Shown here one piece after another: positions 60,134-64,000 of a DNA stretch of 64,000 bases. A program made the translations under genes and the position numbers. Every line of letters begins with the position of its first letter. The first letter of the stretch is position 1. This DNA comes from Methylosinus sp. PW1. GTDB lineage: Bacteria > Pseudomonadota > Alphaproteobacteria > Rhizobiales > Beijerinckiaceae. The notes under the pieces were generated by a model. That model saw only the letters and a list, made by a program, of their open reading frames with translations. It was not told the DNA's origin and ran no database searches. Where the stretch lies: assembly GCF_000745215.1 (NCBI RefSeq), contig NZ_JQNK01000009.1, forward strand, positions 1,364,001 through 1,428,000, written 5' to 3'.

Positions 60134-61645
60134 TCAGCCCGCGCTCCAGCGCAGCACGGGCTTGCGCGCGGCGGCGGCCTCGTCGAGGCGACGGCGCGGG
60201 GCGTAGCGCGGCGCCTCGGTGAAACGGCGCGTCTCGCCTCGCTTCGCGCTGGCGATGAGATCGCGCAATGTCGCGACGAAGAGATCGAGCGAGCGTTTCG
60301 ATTCCGATTCCGTCGGCTCGATCAGCATGGCGCCGTGAACGACGAGCGGGAAATAAATCGTCATCGGATGATAGCCCTCGTCGATCATCGCCTTGGCGAA
60401 ATCGAGCGTGGCGACTCCCGTCCCCTCGAGGAAGCTATCGTCGAACAAGACCTCATGCATGCAGAGGCGATCACCGAAAGGCTGCGTCATCACATCGCGC
60501 AGCGCTGCGCGCAGATAATTGGCCGAGAGCACGGCGTCGCGCGACGCCTGCGCGAGCCCGTCCGCGCCATGCGACAAAATATAGGCGAGCGCGCGCACGA
60601 AAGTTCCGAACTGACCATGAAAGGCGCTCAGCCGGCCGAAGCTCTGCGCTCCATCGCCATGCTCGACGAGACGCAAAGTCTCGCCCTCGCGCAGCAGAAA
60701 CGGAACCGGCGCGAAAGGCGCGAGACGTTCGGAAAAGACGACCGGACCAGAGCCCGGCCCGCCGCCGCCATGCGGAGTCGAGAAGGTTTTGTGCAGATTG
60801 AGATGCATGGCGTCGACGCCCAAATCGCCGGGCCGCGCCACGCCGGCGATGGCGTTGAAATTGGCGCCGTCGCAATAGAAATAGCCGCCCGCCTCATGCA
60901 CGCGCCGCGCAATGGCGACGATATTGCGCTCGAACAATCCGCACGTATTGGGATTGGTGAGCATGATGGCCGCGACATCGGGGCCGAGCGTTTTAACAAC
61001 AGCTTCCTCGCTCACCACGCCGTCTGCGCCGGCCTCGATCACGCGCGGCTGAAAGCCGAGCAGAGCGGCGCTCGCCGGATTTGTGCCATGCGCCGATTGC
61101 GGAATGAGAACCACCTTGCGCGTCGCCGCTTCGCCGCGCGCTTCCAACGCCGCCTCTATGGCCATGAGGCCGCAGAGCTCGCCATGCGCGCCGGCTTTCG
61201 GCGAAAGCGCTATGGCGCTCATTCCCGTGAGCGTCAGCAGCCAGCGCGACAGCTCCTCCATCAGCGCCAGCGCGCCCTGCGCCGTCGATTGCGGCTGCAG
61301 CGGATGCAGATCGGCGAAGCCCGCGAGCCGCGCGACTTTCTCATTGAGACGCGGATTATGCTTCATCGTGCAGGAGCCGAGCGGATAGAGGCCCGCGTCG
61401 ATCGAATAATTCTTGCGCGACAGACGCACATAATGGCGCATCGCCTCCGGCTCCGAGAGGCCGGGCAGGCCGATCGGCCCTTTGCGCTCGAGCGCGCCGA
61501 GACGCGGCTCCAAATGCGCCGGCTCTTCGATATCGACGCCGCTCGTATCCGTGCGGCCGATCTCGAAGATGGGCGGCTCCTCCTGATCGAGCCCGCGATT
61601 TCCCGAGAAGGTCTCGAAAGCAGAATCTTTCGGATGATCGAGCAT
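60134..61645 (-). CDS. gcvPB: Glycine decarboxylase P-protein subunit 2
   Basis: A 503-residue PLP-binding half of glycine decarboxylase. The PLP lysine is in LNLHKTFSTPHGGGGPGSGP; also seen are RHYVRLSRKNYSIDAGLYPL, GSCTMKHNPRLNEKVA and IPQSAHGTNPASA. It works with GcvPA as a two-subunit enzyme, unlike the fused P-protein common in other alphaproteobacteria. In serine-cycle methylotrophs the system balances glycine and methylene-tetrahydrofolate. Its start shares a base with the gcvPA stop. Confidence 0.96.
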   Translation of the reverse strand: MLDHPKDSAFETFSGNRGLDQEEPPIFEIGRTDTSGVDIEEPAHLEPRLGALERKGPIGLPGLSEPEAMRHYVRLSRKNYSIDAGLYPLGSCTMKHNPRLNEKVARLAGFADLHPLQPQSTAQGALALMEELSRWLLTLTGMSAIALSPKAGAHGELCGLMAIEAALEARGEAATRKVVLIPQSAHGTNPASAALLGFQPRVIEAGADGVVSEEAVVKTLGPDVAAIMLTNPNTCGLFERNIVAIARRVHEAGGYFYCDGANFNAIAGVARPGDLGVDAMHLNLHKTFSTPHGGGGPGSGPVVFSERLAPFAPVPFLLREGETLRLVEHGDGAQSFGRLSAFHGQFGTFVRALAYILSHGADGLAQASRDAVLSANYLRAALRDVMTQPFGDRLCMHEVLFDDSFLEGTGVATLDFAKAMIDEGYHPMTIYFPLVVHGAMLIEPTESESKRSLDLFVATLRDLIASAKRGETRRFTEAPRYAPRRRLDEAAAARKPVLRWSAG

Positions 61646-62985
61646 CAGAGCGCTCCTCTCATTGCGGCGACGAAAGCCTCGCGATCTTCCACCGTATCGA
61701 CCTCGGTGCTGGCGACGATGAGGAGATCATCGAGCCCCGCTTGCGGCAGCAGGCGCGAGACCGGAACGCCCGCGAGCACGCCCTGCTCTGCCATGGCCTC
61801 GACAAGACGCGCGGCGTCGCCCGGAACGCGCAAGGTGAATTCGTTGAAGAAGCTCTCATTGAGCGTTTCGACTCCGGCAACGCCCGCGAGCCGGTCGACG
61901 AGATCGATAGCGCTCGCATGATTGGCGCGCGCGAGACGGCGCAGGCCCGCTTCGCCGAGCAGGCTCAAATGAATGCTGAAGGCGAGCGCGCAGAGATTGG
62001 AGTTGGTGCATATGTTGGACGTCGCCTTGTCGCGACGAATATGCTGCTCGCGCGCCGAGAGCGTCGCGACATAGCCGCGGCGTCCATCGGCGTCGACGGT
62101 CTCGCCGATGAGACGCCCCGGCGTCTGCCGCAAATAGGAGTGCCGCGTCGCGAGCAGGCCGAGATAAGGGCCGCCGAAGGAGAGCGGATTGCCGAGCGAC
62201 TGGCCCTCGCCGACGACGATATCCGCGCCCATCTCGCCGGGAGACTTCAGCAGGCCGAGCGAGACGACCTCGGTGAAGACGGCGACGAGCAGAGCGCCAT
62301 GTCGATGGCAGGCCTCGGCTATGGGCGTGAGATCGCGCAGATTGCCGAAGACATCCGGCGTCTGCACGATGACGCAGGAGACGCTGTCGTCGATCGCCGA
62401 TGCAATATCTTCCCGCGCGCGCACATCCGGCGCCAGCGCGACGATCTCATCGCCGGCGAAATGCGAGATGGTGCGCAGCACATCGGCATAGTGCGGATGC
62501 AGTCCGCCGGAGAGAATCGCCTTGCGCCGCTTGGTGATTCGATGCGCCATCAGCGCCGCCTCGGCGCAGGCGGTGGAGCCGTCATACATAGACGCATTGG
62601 CGATCTCCATGCCGGTGAGCATGGCGACCTGCGTCTGGAACTCGAAGAGATATTGCAGCGTGCCTTGCGATATCTCCGGCTGATAGGGCGTGTAGCTCGT
62701 CAGAAATTCCGAGCGCTGAATCAGATGATCGACGCTCGCGGGAATATGATGGCGATAGGCGCCGGCGCCGATGAAGAAAGGCGCGCTCGCGGCCGAGAGA
62801 TTGCGCTTCGCCATGGCGGAGAGCAGACGCTCCACCTCCATCTCCGATTTGGCGCGCGGGAGATCGAGCGGGCGATCGAGCAGCAGCTCAGACGGCACAT
62901 CGGCATAGAGCGCCGCGAAATCGGCGACGCCGATCGCATCGCGCATGTCTTTGCGATCGACATCCGTCAAGGGCAGATAGCGCAT
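61645..62985 (-). CDS. gcvPA: Glycine decarboxylase P-protein subunit 1
   Basis: A 446-residue N-terminal-type half of the P-protein. Diagnostic stretches are FIGAGAYRHHIPASVDHL, YTPYQPEISQGTLQYLFEFQ, NASMYDGSTACAEAALMA and GQSLGNPLSFGGPYLGL. It pairs with GcvPB to form the active enzyme. It starts 3 bp after gcvH. Confidence 0.96.
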   Translation of the reverse strand: MRYLPLTDVDRKDMRDAIGVADFAALYADVPSELLLDRPLDLPRAKSEMEVERLLSAMAKRNLSAASAPFFIGAGAYRHHIPASVDHLIQRSEFLTSYTPYQPEISQGTLQYLFEFQTQVAMLTGMEIANASMYDGSTACAEAALMAHRITKRRKAILSGGLHPHYADVLRTISHFAGDEIVALAPDVRAREDIASAIDDSVSCVIVQTPDVFGNLRDLTPIAEACHRHGALLVAVFTEVVSLGLLKSPGEMGADIVVGEGQSLGNPLSFGGPYLGLLATRHSYLRQTPGRLIGETVDADGRRGYVATLSAREQHIRRDKATSNICTNSNLCALAFSIHLSLLGEAGLRRLARANHASAIDLVDRLAGVAGVETLNESFFNEFTLRVPGDAARLVEAMAEQGVLAGVPVSRLLPQAGLDDLLIVASTEVDTVEDREAFVAAMRGAL

Positions 62986-62988
62986 GGC

Positions 62989-63366
62989 TCATCCCTCGCT
63001 TTCCAGAAAGGCGCGATAGGCGTCCTCGTCCATCAGCTCTTCGAGCTCGGCGGCGTCGTCGATGCGCAAGGTCAGCAGCCAGCCTTCGCCGAGCGGCTCC
63101 TTATTGACGAGATCGGGCGATGATTCGAGGCGGTCATTGATCGCCACCACCTCGCCGGAGATCGGCGCATAGATTTCGCTCGCCGCCTTCACGCTCTCGA
63201 TCGTCGCCAGCTGCTCGCCCTTGGCGACGCGCTTGCCCGGCGAGGGCAGCTCGACAAAAACGATGTCGCCGAGCTGCGACTGCGCAAAATCGGTGATGCC
63301 GATGATCGCAATGTCGCCTTCGACGCGCAGGAAGTCATGGTCCTTGGTGTAGCGCTCGCCGCTCAT
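62989..63366 (-). CDS. gcvH: Glycine cleavage system H protein
   Basis: A 125-residue lipoyl carrier. The lipoylated lysine is in LATIESVKAASEIYAPISG, with GDIVFVELPSPGKRV before it and NKEPLGEGWLLTLRIDD after. Normal length. Its ATG overlaps the gcvT stop by four bases (ATGA). Confidence 0.97.
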   Translation of the reverse strand: MSGERYTKDHDFLRVEGDIAIIGITDFAQSQLGDIVFVELPSPGKRVAKGEQLATIESVKAASEIYAPISGEVVAINDRLESSPDLVNKEPLGEGWLLTLRIDDAAELEELMDEDAYRAFLESEG

Positions 63367-64000
63367 GATCTGTCCTTTCCGGCTGTGCCGCGGAAAAAGC
63401 GATGGGGAACGAAAGGCAAAGGCGCGACCTCCACCGCGACGGGCCTGTCGCGAAGGCGGCTCTCCAGCATGACGCCGGGCGTGGCGAAGGATTTTTCGAC
63501 ATAGCCCATGGCGATGGGACGCGAGAGCGTCGGCGAATGGCCGCCGGATGTGATTCGGCCGATGATTCGGCCATCCGGCGCCGCCAGCGCCGCGCCCTCG
63601 CGCAAGGGCGCGCGGCCTTCCGGCAGCAGGCCGACGCGCAGGCGCGTGGGGCCATGCTCCAGAGCGGCGCGGATGCGCTCATAACCGGGGAAGCCGCCCT
63701 GCTCGCGCCGACGCTTGCCGATGGACCAGGCGAGGCCCGCCTCGACCGGATCGGTCGTCGCGTCGAGATCATGGCCATAGAGGCAGAGGCCCGCCTCGAG
63801 CCGCAACGAATCGCGCGCGGCGAGGCCGGCGGGCGCGACATCGGGATGGGCCAGCAGAGCCTCCGCCAGCGGCTCGGCGAGATGATTGGGAACAGAAATC
63901 TCGAAGCCATCCTCGCCCGTGTAGCCGGAGCGCGACACGAACAGGCCGGCGCCGCGAAACTCTGCGGCGCGCCAGCCCATGAAGGGCATGTCCTCGAGCT
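63363..64000 (-). CDS. gcvT: Aminomethyltransferase GcvT (5' partial)
   Basis: About 212 C-terminal residues of the T-protein, which transfers the methylene group of glycine to tetrahydrofolate; the N-terminal part lies beyond the window. Seen: FVSRSGYTGEDGFEISVPN, AARDSLRLEAGLCLYGHDL and ITSGGHSPTLSRPIAMGYV. First visible gene of the gcvT-H-PA-PB operon; the promoter and any glycine riboswitch would be outside. Confidence 0.95.
   Translation of the reverse strand, partial: LEDMPFMGWRAAEFRGAGLFVSRSGYTGEDGFEISVPNHLAEPLAEALLAHPDVAPAGLAARDSLRLEAGLCLYGHDLDATTDPVEAGLAWSIGKRRREQGGFPGYERIRAALEHGPTRLRVGLLPEGRAPLREGAALAAPDGRIIGRITSGGHSPTLSRPIAMGYVEKSFATPGVMLESRLRDRPVAVEVAPLPFVPHRFFRGTAGKDRS

Overview
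The window is GC-rich alphaproteobacterial chromosome. It carries an archaeal-type tetrahydromethanopterin (H4MPT) C1 module: mch, an ATP-grasp gene, a CitG-like gene, two fae genes and a HisA-like gene. It also has a two-subunit glycine decarboxylase (gcvT-H-PA-PB) next to a serine acetyltransferase. Together these point to a methylotroph, most likely a type II methanotroph of the Methylosinus/Methylocystis group. The genus is inferred; no 16S rRNA or methane monooxygenase gene is in view.

Layout. 1-5.0 kb: formaldehyde oxidation by H4MPT. 5.2-10 kb: an acetyltransferase, a secreted protein, a DUF2252 protein, an enoyl-CoA hydratase and a threonine dehydratase. 10.2-13.6 kb: peroxide defence, with oxyR divergent from ahpC-ahpF and a likely OxyR site between them. 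13.7-17.4 kb: a remodelled locus where an IS21-family element cuts into an FKBP isomerase gene on one side and an integrase remnant on the other, beside tRNA-Thr and tRNA-Val. 17.5-23.5 kb: gph, ychF, a serine hydrolase and an L,D-transpeptidase. 23.6-27.4 kb: an NMT1/ThiY-like ABC importer divergent from a creatininase-family hydrolase, with a 220-bp MITE-like element between them. 27.5-36.6 kb: eno, valS, an S24-type repressor and polA. 36.6-38.4 kb: a candidate small RNA and an AT-richer nitrilase gene. 38.4-44.6 kb: a tightly overlapping sulfate-assimilation operon (fdx, DUF2849, cysI, DUF934, cysH, cysD, cysN). 44.9-46.5 kb: a ParA-like ATPase and a paralogue without a Walker lysine. 46.7-51.7 kb: the F1 ATP synthase operon atpHAGDC. 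52.1-56.7 kb: mtnP, two tandem GT51-like pseudo-transglycosylases, apt, a second L,D-transpeptidase and a 34-aa membrane protein. 56.9-64 kb: a MocR regulator, cysE and the glycine cleavage operon.

How the genes fit together: Fae, Mch and the HisA-like protein serve formaldehyde oxidation. The glycine cleavage system connects C1 units with glycine and serine. The cys operon reduces sulfate through an iron-sulfur APS reductase, so no CysC kinase is needed, and CysE supplies the O-acetylserine acceptor.

The most unusual features are: a family of 58-bp palindromes (23-12-23), one lying inside the HisA-like reading frame; tandem GT51-like proteins with both catalytic glutamates replaced; an IS21 end that supplies the start codon and first ~20 codons of an FKBP; a MITE inserted in the loop of a REP-like palindrome with a 5-bp target duplication; a second Fae with an N-terminal amphipathic helix; and a CysN-DUF2061 fusion. 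No CRISPR array, phage or secondary-metabolite cluster was seen.
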